Of a DNA stretch of 64,000 bases, positions 17,336 to 25,734 are shown piece after piece. Below the pieces are notes generated by a model. The model was not told the DNA's origin. It saw only the letters and a list, made by a program, of their open reading frames with translations, and ran no database searches. The DNA comes from Halorubrum sp. CSM-61 (GTDB taxonomy: Archaea > Halobacteriota > Halobacteria > Halobacteriales > Haloferacaceae). The stretch is taken from the NCBI RefSeq assembly GCF_003781945.1, contig NZ_RJJW01000002.1, positions 251,476 through 315,475 of the forward strand, in the 5' to 3' direction. Made by a program: the position numbers and the translations under genes. Position 1 is the stretch's first letter. The number at the start of each line of letters is the position of its first letter.

Positions 17336-18262
17336 TCAGATCGACCTCGCTTCGATCAGCGCGGCTTCAACGTCGACGCTTCCGGGCTCTTCCATCTCGT
17401 CGACCAAGACGTACCGGCCGAAGGTGGGGCCGGTGACGCGGTAGTACCGCCCGAGCACGTCGTCGCCCATCTCCTCGGCGACGACCGTGGTGTCGAGCGC
17501 GTCCATCGCCATGTCCTTGGCCTCCTCCAAGCCCATTCCGGTGAGCTCCTCGGTGGCCTCGCGGTCGAAGATGACCTCGGTGACGGTCTCGCCGTCGTCG
17601 AGGACGCCCTTGATCCGGAGGTCGAACTCGCCCTCGACCTGGCCGTGCTCGGAGCACCGCCCGTTCTGGAGGACGCGCGTGCAGTCGTCCTCGGGGCACC
17701 GCTTGATCAGCCCGGAGCCGGACTGGATGTCCACGAGGGCTCCCTCGACGGTGTCGGCGTTGTCGCCGACCTCGATCTCCTCGTCGATCTCGGTGATCTG
17801 GGTGGTCCGGTTGAGCTTCACCGAGTAGCTCCCCTCGTACTCGTCGGTGACGACGTTGGAGAGCTCGTACGCCTGTCCCTCCGTCAGTTCGGGGAGATCG
17901 GAGGTCTCGAAGGCGACGAACTTGATCGTGCCCGACTCGTCACCTAAGAGCCCGACCTGCGAGATCGAGTCGCTGCGGGGCTCCCAGAGGTCGACCAGCT
18001 TCACGCGCAGGTCGACCCACTGTTCGTCCTCCTCGATCTCGTCGACCAAGACGGACTCGCTGCCGCCGCGGCCGAGCTCGTCGCGCTCCATGCCGGCGTC
18101 TTCGAGGTAGCTGTTGGTGACGCTCCGGCGCGCCTCGTCGAGGGGGACGCGGTACTCGTTGACGAGGTTCTCCAGTCGCTCCTCGACCTCGTCGGCGCCG
18201 ACGTCTAGGTGGTCCGAGAACTGTTCCGCTATCGCTTCCGCTTCCTGTCGCAGTTCGCTCAT
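17336..18262 (-). CDS. rpa3: Replication protein A, single-stranded-DNA-binding subunit
   Basis: A 308-aa archaeal RPA. OB folds are indicated by VDLRVKLVDLWEPRSDSISQ and GLLGDESGTIKFVAFETSDL. A zinc finger, CPEDDCTRVLQNGRCSEHG (about residues 187-205), precedes a C-terminal domain. It binds and protects single-stranded DNA in replication and repair. The size, the C4/C3H-type finger and the downstream partner gene match haloarchaeal Rpa3. The ATG at 18260-18262 (MSELRQEAEAIAEQF) is chosen over an in-frame start 30 bp upstream, which adds only a basic stretch. Confidence 0.92.
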   Translation of the reverse strand: MSELRQEAEAIAEQFSDHLDVGADEVEERLENLVNEYRVPLDEARRSVTNSYLEDAGMERDELGRGGSESVLVDEIEEDEQWVDLRVKLVDLWEPRSDSISQVGLLGDESGTIKFVAFETSDLPELTEGQAYELSNVVTDEYEGSYSVKLNRTTQITEIDEEIEVGDNADTVEGALVDIQSGSGLIKRCPEDDCTRVLQNGRCSEHGQVEGEFDLRIKGVLDDGETVTEVIFDREATEELTGMGLEEAKDMAMDALDTTVVAEEMGDDVLGRYYRVTGPTFGRYVLVDEMEEPGSVDVEAALIEARSI

Positions 18263-18514
18263 GGGGTGTCTCCGCCTCCGGTCGTGTTTCAATGGGAGGC
18301 GTACGACGGTTGGTTCCTCACGGTATTAAAACGTACGTGACCGCGGTGAAAGTGAACGTATCCAGGCGTCTCACGCCCCGTACCGCGGGTTCATCCGATC
18401 GAGGCGACGGGTTCCGACGCGGCCCGTCGCGCCGACGTCTGACGCCCGTCAGCCACGCGCGGGCGCCGTTTCGAGTGGAACGGTACCATGCAAAACGTCC
18501 GCAGGCAACGATCC

Positions 18515-18999
18515 TTTATAAACAGACACGCGGTGGCGTGCGCCTGCGAGCGCCCGGAGGGCGGGAGCAGACCGCGCGAGGGAGTCGGTGGTCCGGAGCA
18601 ACGCGGAGGACCACCGACGAGGCTGGGGAGGCCTGAGGCTGCGGTCCCGCGAGCGACCGACGGAAGCGAGCGGGAGCACGGAAGCCGCAGCGCCGAGCGC
18701 AGCGAGGCGACCGTCTTCCGGCGGTCGCTGTGCGGGTGGGACTCAAAGGGGCAGTCGCGAGGGCGAAGCACGACGACGTAAGTACCGCAAGGAGCGAGCG
18801 GAGCGAGCGACTGAGGAACGTGGTTCGAAACGGCGGAGCCGTTTCGTCATCGCCAGAAATCGGAGATTTCTGGCTAGCAGTCAGAACGCTTCGCGTTCTG
18901 ACGACATCACGAAAGGCGCTCCGCGCCTTTCGAACGACAACGAGTCGCGCGAGTCCTCGCGGCTGGGGATTTGGAGGTCTTCGCCGCCGATCCGCTACT
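18515..18999 (+). repeat. Dispersed structured element, copy 3 (candidate ncRNA) with expanded hairpin arm
   Basis: Starts with TTTATAA at 18515, then GGTGGCGTG at 18532. A perfect 11-bp hairpin covers 18584-18618 (GTCGGTGGTCC / GGACCACCGAC), at the place of the 9294-9328 hairpin of copy 2 but with different paired bases. The hallmark ACTCAAAGGGGC block is at 18741-18752. The long stem pairs 18752-18764 with 18953-18965 (13 bp with two GU pairs). Between its arms are four consecutive perfect hairpins (18826-18932) that the other copies lack. The 3' block CTGGGGATTTGGAGG starts at 18963. A mobile cassette then interrupts its tail. No protein gene is supported between 18263 and 19072. Confidence 0.75.
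18826..18932 (+). repeat. Array of four perfect hairpins with 3-nt loops
   Basis: The four hairpins are 18826-18846 (9-bp stem, loop GGA), 18852-18874 (10-bp stem, loop GGA), 18880-18902 (10-bp stem, loop TTC) and 18910-18932 (10-bp stem, loop TCC). Spacers are 5, 5 and 7 nt. All stems are perfectly complementary and all four differ in sequence. They lie in the apical part of the long stem of element copy 3. Confidence 0.9.
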
Positions 19000-19007
19000 G
19001 GTTATTT

Positions 19008-19438
19008 GACTGTGTTGAAACTCTCTTCATCAGACATAACATCGTCTGGAACAGCTGGTCGCTGAAGAATGCTTAGTTACCGCGTCGTTCTTCCTCGACT
19101 TTTTCTGCTTGTTTATTTATTTTGGCGAGTTCGCGGACTTGCTGGCTGTCCGACCCGCCGTGACCGATTCGGACGGACAAGTCCAACGGTGACGGAACAA
19201 AGCGATCTTCGTCTTCCTCCTCACCTCGTTGATTACCGGATTCCTCGTTGGATTTCTCACCTCCTCTGAATAAGTCGAGGAACACCTCCCAAACACTGAG
19301 GGCCATATGTGCCACCTATGAGTTATTGGAAAATAAGTGTTCACACGGTTCCATCAGTAGCGCCAAATAATCGATGTCTCACCTGTCTTGACCGCAACCG
19401 GGTCAGATTGAGTCACCAGTTGAGGATTTCAACAAGCC
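19008..19438. mobile_element. 431-bp non-autonomous cassette with 8-bp target duplication
   Basis: The cassette is flanked by direct repeats GGTTATTT at 19000-19007 and 19439-19446. Its ends are GACTGTGTTGAAACTC (left) and, reading inward from the right, GGCTTGTTGAAATCCTC. Both match the ends of the 598-bp cassette at 38464-39061, including a subterminal hairpin in the left end (CAGAC ... GTCTG) and a TGACC ... GGTCA hairpin in the right end. No transposase is present. An 8-bp duplication and passenger-bearing cassettes fit the IS1595 family; that assignment is from general knowledge, not a search. It interrupts a tail unit of element copy 3. Confidence 0.85.
19073..19306 (-). CDS. Small passenger protein in the 431-bp cassette, hypothetical
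   Basis: A 77-aa reading frame (MALSVWEVFLDLFRGGEKSN at the start), entirely inside the mobile cassette. Its N-terminus is amphipathic, the middle very acidic, and the C-terminus charged and probably helical (VRELAKINKQAEKVEEE). A TTATTTT box about 27 bp upstream (about 19331-19338) suggests a leaderless transcript. A GTG three codons earlier (19315) is an alternative start. I recognise no family; it may be non-functional. Confidence 0.4.
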   Translation of the reverse strand: MALSVWEVFLDLFRGGEKSNEESGNQRGEEEDEDRFVPSPLDLSVRIGHGGSDSQQVRELAKINKQAEKVEEERRGN

Positions 19439-19502
19439 GGTTATTTATAAGCGAGCGGCTGGGGCTTTGGAGGTCTTCACCACAGCGTCACCGATTTATA
19501 AA
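19439..19502 (+). repeat. Tail unit of element copy 3, displaced by the cassette
   Basis: TTTATAAGCGAGCGGCTGGGG with CTTTGGAGGTCTTCACC, ending near a further TTTATAA at 19495-19501. CTGGGG starts at 19459. Subtracting the 431-bp cassette plus one 8-bp target copy places it 57 bp after the CTGGGG at 18963, the same period as in the other arrays. Confidence 0.8.
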
Positions 19503-19583
19503 CATTCAACGCCGGCTCCACCCACGGATCGATCAACCGCCTCTCGCCAACGGACCTATATCCGACGCGCCGGTACGACCTCC

Positions 19584-19886
19584 ATGGACGACCGACTCGA
19601 ACGCGTCATCCGCCAGCAGCTCCGCAAGGCGGGCAAGCAGTTCGAGGAGGCCAAGCGGGCGTACTCCGAGGCGAAGGATGACCCCGCGGGCGACGCCGCG
19701 GGAGCGAAGCGGTACGGCCTCCCGACCGACGACGAGGGACGCGCCCGGATCGTCTGTCGCCGGCACGCGGAGCGCCGGTCCGTCCCCGTCGACGAAGAGG
19801 GCCGACCGTCGTGTTTCGAGGGCGGGCACCCCGACTGCGAGGGGTGCGCGGAGGACGTGCGGGAGGGGTTCGTAGAGACTTGGTGA
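19584..19886 (+). CDS. Small conserved haloarchaeal protein, function unknown
   Basis: A 100-aa protein. The N-terminal helical, charged half (DRLERVIRQQLRKAGKQFEE) is followed by a cysteine/histidine-containing half, IVCRRHAERRSV ... RPSCFEGGHPDCEGCAEDV. Four cysteines and a nearby histidine may bind zinc. It resembles a haloarchaea-only family (DUF7091, from memory). The ATG at 19584 is used because the conserved domain starts there; an in-frame upstream start at 19467 would translate the tail repeat. It stands alone downstream of the repeat region. Confidence 0.8.
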   Translation: MDDRLERVIRQQLRKAGKQFEEAKRAYSEAKDDPAGDAAGAKRYGLPTDDEGRARIVCRRHAERRSVPVDEEGRPSCFEGGHPDCEGCAEDVREGFVETW

Positions 19887-19975
19887 GCGCGGGGAGGGGC
19901 GGTGAGTAGAGAGTCCGGAAGCCCTCGCGAGAGACCACCCAAAGGCGTTTCTCTCCCGGCGTCTTCACACGACTC

Positions 19976-21187
19976 ATGAAACGGACGACCGTCGTCGCGG
20001 TGCTCCTCGTCGGGGTCGGCGTCGGGCTCGCGGCCTCCGGCTTCTTCGCCGGGACGGGCGGCGAGGGGCCGCCGCCGACCGCCGAGGAGCCGGCGCCGCC
20101 GGATATCGACGAGGCGTCGCTCATCGAGGTCGCCGGTGACTACCGCCTCTGGCCGTACACGAGCCGGAGCACCTCCGCCGAGGGACGGACCCTCGCGATC
20201 AACGTCCTCTTCCACGCCGACGCGGAGACGACCCGGGCGGCGATCGAGGGCCAGGCGGAGACCGACTGGGAGGAGACCGACGAGAACGAGTCGGCGGCGA
20301 CCGGCGGCGAGCAGGTGCGGGCGATCGCCGAGCGCGACTGGGCTGACGCGCACAGCTCCGACCGCTACAGCTACGTGTCGGGGCCGAGCGGCGGCGTCTG
20401 GCTGGCGGAGACGTTCGAGCTCCACGACGGGGCGTACCTCGGCGTGCGCGACCACCTCCGGGCGTACGAGTCGCCGGACGGCGCCTACACCGCGGTGCAG
20501 GCCCACGAAGAGTACTACGACTGGTTCCGGCTCCGCCACACGGTGCCAGGGATCGACGACCCGGCGGTCCGGCTCGAAGACGAGTTCATTTACGGCGCGG
20601 TCGACGCCGAGGTCAGCCGCGAGTACCGCGGCATCGAGGGCGGCTGGAGCGACGGCTGGGTCTCGGTGATCGAGCTCGCGGCGCTGGCGACGCTGTCCGG
20701 CGCGCTGCTTCGACGCCGAACGCCGGCCGCGGCGATCGAGTTCGCGAACCGAGCCCGACGAGAGGCGGTTCGGCACGCGGACGCCGCGGTGCTCGGCGCG
20801 GCGCTCGCGGCCCTCGTCGTCGGCGTCCGGGTCGCGGGGGTCGCGTTGGAGACCGCCTACCCCGCCCTCGGACCGAAGGTCATCGCCGCCCCGCTGTACC
20901 TCGTTATCGCGGTCGGGATCCCGGCGCTCGTCGTCGCTCGAGCGCCCGAGACGGAGCCGAGCGCGGCGCTTCTCGGCGTCGTCGGCGGACTGGGCGCGGG
21001 GTTCGTGATCGACTTCGCCGCGCTCGGCGTGGCGGTGCCGCCCGACCTCCTCGTCCACCGGGTCGCCCTCCTCGCCGCGCTCGGCGTCGTCGCGATGGGA
21101 CGCGCCGCCGCCGATCGCCCGGTACTCGCCGCGGGGCTGGCGGCGTGGGCGGTCGGGCTGGCGCTCCCGCTCGCCGACGTGATCTGA
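19976..21187 (+). CDS. Membrane protein with extracellular domain, hypothetical
   Basis: A 403-aa protein. One N-terminal hydrophobic segment (TTVVAVLLVGVGVGLAASGF) is followed by about 210 mostly hydrophilic residues predicted to lie outside the cell (SLIEVAGDYRLWPYTSRS, HEEYYDWFRLRHTVPGIDD). The last roughly 180 residues have about five or six hydrophobic segments. No catalytic motif is evident. It precedes the solute-binding lipoprotein gene in the same orientation with about 100 bp between them, which may or may not mean shared function. Family not recognised. Confidence 0.8.
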   Translation: MKRTTVVAVLLVGVGVGLAASGFFAGTGGEGPPPTAEEPAPPDIDEASLIEVAGDYRLWPYTSRSTSAEGRTLAINVLFHADAETTRAAIEGQAETDWEETDENESAATGGEQVRAIAERDWADAHSSDRYSYVSGPSGGVWLAETFELHDGAYLGVRDHLRAYESPDGAYTAVQAHEEYYDWFRLRHTVPGIDDPAVRLEDEFIYGAVDAEVSREYRGIEGGWSDGWVSVIELAALATLSGALLRRRTPAAAIEFANRARREAVRHADAAVLGAALAALVVGVRVAGVALETAYPALGPKVIAAPLYLVIAVGIPALVVARAPETEPSAALLGVVGGLGAGFVIDFAALGVAVPPDLLVHRVALLAALGVVAMGRAAADRPVLAAGLAAWAVGLALPLADVI

Positions 21188-21285
21188 GGGGTCGATTCGG
21201 CGGACCCGTCGGATCTATCGGGGGTTCGATCCGACGGCGACACCGCAGAAGAGATATACGCCGGGAGCGAAACAGCGACGAACGC

Positions 21286-23256
21286 ATGGCGCGACAGGTC
21301 GGTCGGCGAGAGCTGCTCGCCGGAACGGGAATCGCGGCCCTGAGCGCCGGCTGTCTCGGGCGTACGCGGAACATCGCGGGACGCGAGCGGTCCTCGCAGC
21401 TGACCCTCGAGATCAACGCCCCGCCGGCCGACAGGGACCCCAACGCGATCCGGATCGCGCGGCACCTCGCGCAGAACCTAGACGCGGTTGGCGTCGACGC
21501 CCGGATCAACACTCTCGGATTCACCGACCTCCGGCGGAAGGTGCTCATCAACCACAACTTCGACGTGTACGTCGGACAGTTCCGGGAGGCGGAGCCGTTC
21601 GACCCGGACGCGATGTACGCGTTCGCTCACTCGCAGTTCGTCGCGGAGTCCGGCTGGCAGAACCCCTTCGGATTCACCGACATCAACGGCACCGACGAGC
21701 TGCTCGGGAGCCAGCGTCGGGTCGAGGGCGACGAGCGACGCGAGGCCGTCACGGACCTCCAGCGGGCCCTCGGCGAGCTGCAGCCGTTCACGGTCGTCGC
21801 GTTTCCCGACCCGCTCACGGCGGTCCGCGAGGACCGCTTCGAGAACTGGACGAACCGGCAGCCGCTGTCGGTCGGGGGACTGCTCGGCTTAGAGCGCGTC
21901 GGCGCGGCGGACGTGGGCGAGGGCGGGACCGCCGACGGAAACGAGACCGACGACGGCGCCAACGAGACCGCCGACCGCAACGAGACCGACGGCGATCTGA
22001 TCGACGACAATCCCCTCACGGACGGCGACGACGGCGAAAACGACGCCGCGACCCTCCGGCTCGTGACGACCGACGAACGCATCACGCAGAACTGGAACCC
22101 GATCGCCGCGGAGTACCGGCGATACGGCACGTTCACTTCCCTGCTGTACGACCGGCTCGCGCTGGTCGACGGCGGGGAGGTGATCCCGTGGCTCGCCGCC
22201 GACTGGAAGCGGGTCGGCGGTTCGGGCATCGAGGTCTCGCTGCGGGACGCCGACTGGCACGACGGGGAGCCGGTGACGGCCGACGACGTCGCGTTCACCT
22301 ACGAGTTCCTCCGGGACACCGCGATGGGAGGCACCGAGTCGCCGGTGCCGACGCCGACGTTCCGCGGCCGCGTCTCGGCCGTCGACGAGGCGACCGCCGT
22401 CGACGAGGCGACGGTTCGGCTGACGCTCGACGGCGTCAACGAGCCGGTCGGCGTGCGCGCGCTCCAGGTCCCGATCCTCCCGAAGCACGTCTGGGACGAG
22501 CGAACCGGCGTGGCGACGATCGCCGGCCTCGAGTTCGACGCGGAGACGACCGAAGCCGTGGTGACGAACAACGAGAACCCGATCGGGAGCGGCCCGCTGC
22601 GCTTCGTCGAGGCCGCCCCGGAGGAGTCGGTCGCCTTCGAGCGCAACCCGGACCACTTCCTCGTGCGCGAGGTGGGCGGCGACGGGTCGACCGGTGGCAC
22701 CGACGACGGCGGCTCGACCGGTGACGAGACGGACCGGCTCGCGGGGATCCCCGAGCGGTTCCGCGGAAAGCCGGCGTTCGACCGGCTGGAGATCCAGGTG
22801 ATGGGGTCGGACGTCGCCGCGGTGCAGGCGGTCGGCGACGGGTTCGCGGACGCGACCGTCTCGAACCTCGGGCCGGACTCCGTTCCGCGGATCGGACGAG
22901 AGGCCGACGCGCGACTCGTCACGGGACGGTCAGGCGGGTTCTATCACGTCGGGTACAACACCCGGCGCGCGCCGCTGTCGAACCCCCGGTTCCGCGGGGT
23001 GCTCGCGTCGCTGATCGACAAGCAGACCCTCGTCGACAGCGCGTTCGACGGGTACGCCGATCCCGCCGCCTCGCCGCTCGCCGCCACCCCGGAGTGGGTG
23101 CCCTCGGACCTGCGGTGGGAGGACCGGGAGAGGGACCCGTTCTACCCGTTCGTCGGCGAGTCCGGATCGCTCGACGCCGAGACGGCCCGCGACCGGCTCC
23201 GCGAGGCCGGGTACCGGTTCGACGAGGAGGGACGACTGCTCGCGCCGGGGACATGA
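21286..23256 (+). CDS. Tat lipoprotein, family 5 solute-binding protein in permuted domain order
   Basis: A 656-aa exported protein of the oligopeptide/nickel-binding family (SBP_bac_5). The start at 21286 gives a twin-arginine signal and lipobox (GRRELLAGTGIAALSAGC). Residues about 35-205 resemble the C-terminal lobe of the family (ARHLAQNLDAVGVDARINTL, then DPDAMYAFAHSQF and NPFGFTDINGTDELL). An acidic NET-rich linker covers about 206-256. The canonical N-terminal part follows (YDRLALVDGGEVIPWLAADW, WHDGEPVTADDVAFTYEFL), ending at EAGYRFDEEGRLLAPGT, exactly where the C-terminal lobe normally begins. The order is therefore circularly permuted. No permease genes are nearby. Its stop overlaps the next start. 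Confidence 0.9.
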   Translation: MARQVGRRELLAGTGIAALSAGCLGRTRNIAGRERSSQLTLEINAPPADRDPNAIRIARHLAQNLDAVGVDARINTLGFTDLRRKVLINHNFDVYVGQFREAEPFDPDAMYAFAHSQFVAESGWQNPFGFTDINGTDELLGSQRRVEGDERREAVTDLQRALGELQPFTVVAFPDPLTAVREDRFENWTNRQPLSVGGLLGLERVGAADVGEGGTADGNETDDGANETADRNETDGDLIDDNPLTDGDDGENDAATLRLVTTDERITQNWNPIAAEYRRYGTFTSLLYDRLALVDGGEVIPWLAADWKRVGGSGIEVSLRDADWHDGEPVTADDVAFTYEFLRDTAMGGTESPVPTPTFRGRVSAVDEATAVDEATVRLTLDGVNEPVGVRALQVPILPKHVWDERTGVATIAGLEFDAETTEAVVTNNENPIGSGPLRFVEAAPEESVAFERNPDHFLVREVGGDGSTGGTDDGGSTGDETDRLAGIPERFRGKPAFDRLEIQVMGSDVAAVQAVGDGFADATVSNLGPDSVPRIGREADARLVTGRSGGFYHVGYNTRRAPLSNPRFRGVLASLIDKQTLVDSAFDGYADPAASPLAATPEWVPSDLRWEDRERDPFYPFVGESGSLDAETARDRLREAGYRFDEEGRLLAPGT

Positions 23257-24104
23257 GCCCGCTGCTGTCGGTCGTGAGTTCGCTCGCGCTGTGGGTGGGA
23301 TCCGCCCTGCTCGTCGCGAGCGTCGCCATCGTCGGCCCGCGGCGACTGTACGCGCTCTGGGACGACCTCCGCGACCGCCTGTGGGAGATTCGGAAACCGC
23401 TCGCCGGGCTCGTGGTGGTGCTGATAGCGAGCGCGATCGGTCGGAGCTCCCTGCAGACGGTCTCCGAGCTGTTCGGGCTCCAATTGACGTGGGCCATCTA
23501 CGCGCTGGAGGGGGACTTCGTCGCGTGGATACAGGCGACGTTCGCCTCGCCGCGGCTGACGATGTACTTCTCGTCGGTGTACGTGTACGGGTACGTGTTC
23601 CTGCTGTCGTTCCCGTTTCTCGCGTACCTCGCCCTGCCGCGGACGGCGACCGTGAAGCGGCTCGTCGTCGCGTACGCGCTCAACTACGCGATCGGCCTCG
23701 TGGTCTACACGATCGTCTTCGCGCACGGGCCCCGAAACGTCATGCCCGACATGGTGACGTCGCTGCTTTTCACCCACAATCCGGAGTTCATGGCGCTGAC
23801 GGGCGAGGTGAACGAGCCCGCGAACGTCTTCCCCTCGCTTCACACGTCGCTGTCGGTGACCGTGGGGACGTTCGCGGTCCTGACCCGGCGGGAGTACCCG
23901 CTGTGGACCCCGATCGCCGCGTGGCTCGCGACGAGCGTGGTGATCGCGACGATGTACCTCGGAATCCACTGGCTCACCGACGTGTTCGGCGGGATCGCGC
24001 TCGCGCTCGGAGCCGTGTACCTGTCGTACCGGATCGTCGACGAAGCGGAGGAGGAAGGCGAGCGCGAGACCGACGGCGACGGCGAGAGTGAGGACGGAGA
24101 GTGA
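23253..24104 (+). CDS. PAP2-superfamily integral membrane protein
   Basis: A 283-aa protein with about six transmembrane helices. The PAP2-type active site is visible as NVFPSLHTSLSVTVG and GIHWLTDVFGGIAL, the two histidine-containing motifs. The family hydrolyses or transfers phosphate groups on lipids such as isoprenoid diphosphates or inositol phospholipids. The SLHTS form resembles the Aur1/Ipt1-like branch. The C-terminal roughly 25 residues are acidic. The ATG at 23253 overlaps the lipoprotein stop (ATGA), so the two are translationally coupled. The substrate is not deducible. Confidence 0.85.
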   Translation: MSPLLSVVSSLALWVGSALLVASVAIVGPRRLYALWDDLRDRLWEIRKPLAGLVVVLIASAIGRSSLQTVSELFGLQLTWAIYALEGDFVAWIQATFASPRLTMYFSSVYVYGYVFLLSFPFLAYLALPRTATVKRLVVAYALNYAIGLVVYTIVFAHGPRNVMPDMVTSLLFTHNPEFMALTGEVNEPANVFPSLHTSLSVTVGTFAVLTRREYPLWTPIAAWLATSVVIATMYLGIHWLTDVFGGIALALGAVYLSYRIVDEAEEEGERETDGDGESEDGE

Positions 24105-24130
24105 TCCGGATGGGTCGAACGCGGCGGTGA

Positions 24131-24796
24131 TTACCCCTCGACGAGCCGTTCGAGCTGTTCCGGCGGCACCGCGCCGCGGGCGGCGTGGCCGTCGTAGGCG
24201 AACGTCGGGACGCCGGTGACCCCGCGCTCCCGCGCCGCCGTGAACAGGTCGGTGACGCGGTCGCGGAGGTCGTCGTCTCCGAGGGCCTCGTCGACGATCG
24301 CGGGGTCGAGCCCGTCCACGCTCTCCGCGACGTCGACGAGCACCTCGCGGTCGCCGATGTCGCGGCCGTCCTCCCACAGCGCCGCGAAGACGGCCTCGTC
24401 GAACGCGAGCCACGAGTCGGGCGCGGTCTCTCGGACGTGCACCGAGACGATCTGCGCCGGGAGCGAGTCCACGTCGGTCCGGAGCTCCTGTGCCATCTCG
24501 GCGTCGTACTCCTCCTGGAGCCGCCGGACGTTCTCGCGGGCCTGCTCGTAGTACGCCTCGTCTTTCCCGTCGTCCGCGGAGTCGTCGATCTCGCCGTCCG
24601 GGCCGCGCTTGCCCGCCCGGAGGTCGAAGGGGTGCCAGTCGATTTCGAGCGGCTCCTCGCGCGTCTCCTGATACCGCGCGAGCGACTGTCGCCCGAGGTA
24701 ACAGAACGGGCAGACGTAGTCGGAGTAGATCGTGATCGACTCGGTCGCGTCGGGATCGCGCGCGTCCGCGGCGTCCGCCGCGTCGGTGTTCGACAT
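24131..24796 (-). CDS. DsbA/FrnE-family oxidoreductase
   Basis: A 221-aa thioredoxin-fold protein of the DsbA family. The active-site YVCPFCYLG lies near residue 30, the central helical insertion includes [15 protein letters not shown], and the fold closes with [20 protein letters not shown], where GVP is the cis-proline loop. No signal peptide is seen, so it probably acts in the cytosol, as FrnE-type proteins do, on thiol/disulfide exchange or glutathione-independent reactions. The start is the ATG at 24794-24796, directly preceded by GGAGGT. It is divergent from thiD. Confidence 0.9.
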   Translation of the reverse strand: MSNTDAADAADARDPDATESITIYSDYVCPFCYLGRQSLARYQETREEPLEIDWHPFDLRAGKRGPDGEIDDSADDGKDEAYYEQARENVRRLQEEYDAEMAQELRTDVDSLPAQIVSVHVRETAPDSWLAFDEAVFAALWEDGRDIGDREVLVDVAESVDGLDPAIVDEALGDDDLRDRVTDLFTAARERGVTGVPTFAYDGHAARGAVPPEQLERLVEG

Positions 24797-24851
24797 ACCT
24801 CCGATTCGGCCGCGAGGGGCAAAGGCCGTTCGGCGGCGGCGATCGCCACGG

Positions 24852-24876
24852 TTTAAGATAACCGGGTTGTACAACC
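24852..24876 (+). promoter_or_regulatory. thiD promoter with perfect 12-bp palindrome
   Basis: A TATA box, TTTAAGA (24852-24858), lies 24-30 bp before the thiD ATG, which implies a leaderless transcript. GGTTGTACAACC (24865-24876) is a perfect palindrome between the TATA box and the start codon, over the expected transcription start. A repressor operator, perhaps thiamine-responsive, is inferred. Confidence 0.6.
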
Positions 24877-24881
24877 AGCAT

Positions 24882-25709
24882 ATGACAACCGCGCGCGACC
24901 CCGTTTCGCCGCCCGTCGCGCTCTCGATCGCCGGCAGCGACAGCGGCGGCGGGGCGGGGATACAGGCCGACCTGAAGGCGATGACCGCACACGGCGTCTT
25001 CGGGACCGCCGTCGTGACGGCGACGACGGCCCAGAACACCCGCGGCGTCCGCGACGTGCACGCGGTGCCGGCGGCGCACGTCGCGAGCCAGTGCGACGCC
25101 GTCTTCGACGACTTCGACGTGGGCGCGGTCAAGACCGGGATGCTCGCGGCGGCCGAGACGGTCGAGACGGTGACCGGGCTGGTCGCGGGCGTCGAGGCCC
25201 CGGTCGTCGTCGACCCGGTGATGGTCGCGACGAGCGGCGACCGCCTGCTGTCGCCCGAGGCGGAGGCCGCCTACGAGGGGCTGATCGAGGCGGCGACGCT
25301 CGTCACCCCCAACGCCGACGAGGCCGAGGTGCTGGTGGGCGACCCGGTCGACACGCCGGCCGAGGCCGAGCGCGCGGGGCGGGAGCTGGTCGCCGCGGGC
25401 GCCGACGCCGCGCTCGTGAAGGGCGGCCATATCGACGACGGAGACTCTGTGACCGACACGCTCGTTGTCGGGGGCGAAAAAGAAGACGCGACCGCGCTCC
25501 GCTTCGAGAACCCCCGCATCGCGACCGACGCGACCCACGGGTCCGGCTGCGCGCTGTCGAGCGCGATCGCGGCCCGACTGGCCCGCGGCGAGCGACTCCG
25601 CGAGGCGGTCGCCGCCACAGTCGACGAGATGGGGGCCGCGATCCGCCGCGGCTACGACGTGGGCGAGGGGCCCGGCGCGGTGAATCCGACAGTTCTGGGC
25701 GAGAAGTGA
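24882..25709 (+). CDS. thiD: Hydroxymethylpyrimidine/phosphomethylpyrimidine kinase
   Basis: A 275-aa ribokinase-family enzyme that phosphorylates HMP and HMP-phosphate in thiamine biosynthesis. The N-terminal [20 protein letters not shown] is the ThiD signature. [15 protein letters not shown] and [10 protein letters not shown] are typical, and the C-terminal [18 protein letters not shown] carries the anion hole and catalytic region. There is no C-terminal ThiN or ThiE fusion. The ATG at 24882 is set by the family N-terminus and the promoter spacing. Confidence 0.96.
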   Translation: MTTARDPVSPPVALSIAGSDSGGGAGIQADLKAMTAHGVFGTAVVTATTAQNTRGVRDVHAVPAAHVASQCDAVFDDFDVGAVKTGMLAAAETVETVTGLVAGVEAPVVVDPVMVATSGDRLLSPEAEAAYEGLIEAATLVTPNADEAEVLVGDPVDTPAEAERAGRELVAAGADAALVKGGHIDDGDSVTDTLVVGGEKEDATALRFENPRIATDATHGSGCALSSAIAARLARGERLREAVAATVDEMGAAIRRGYDVGEGPGAVNPTVLGEK

Positions 25710-25734
25710 GCGGTCGGCTCCCGATCGTCCGGCC

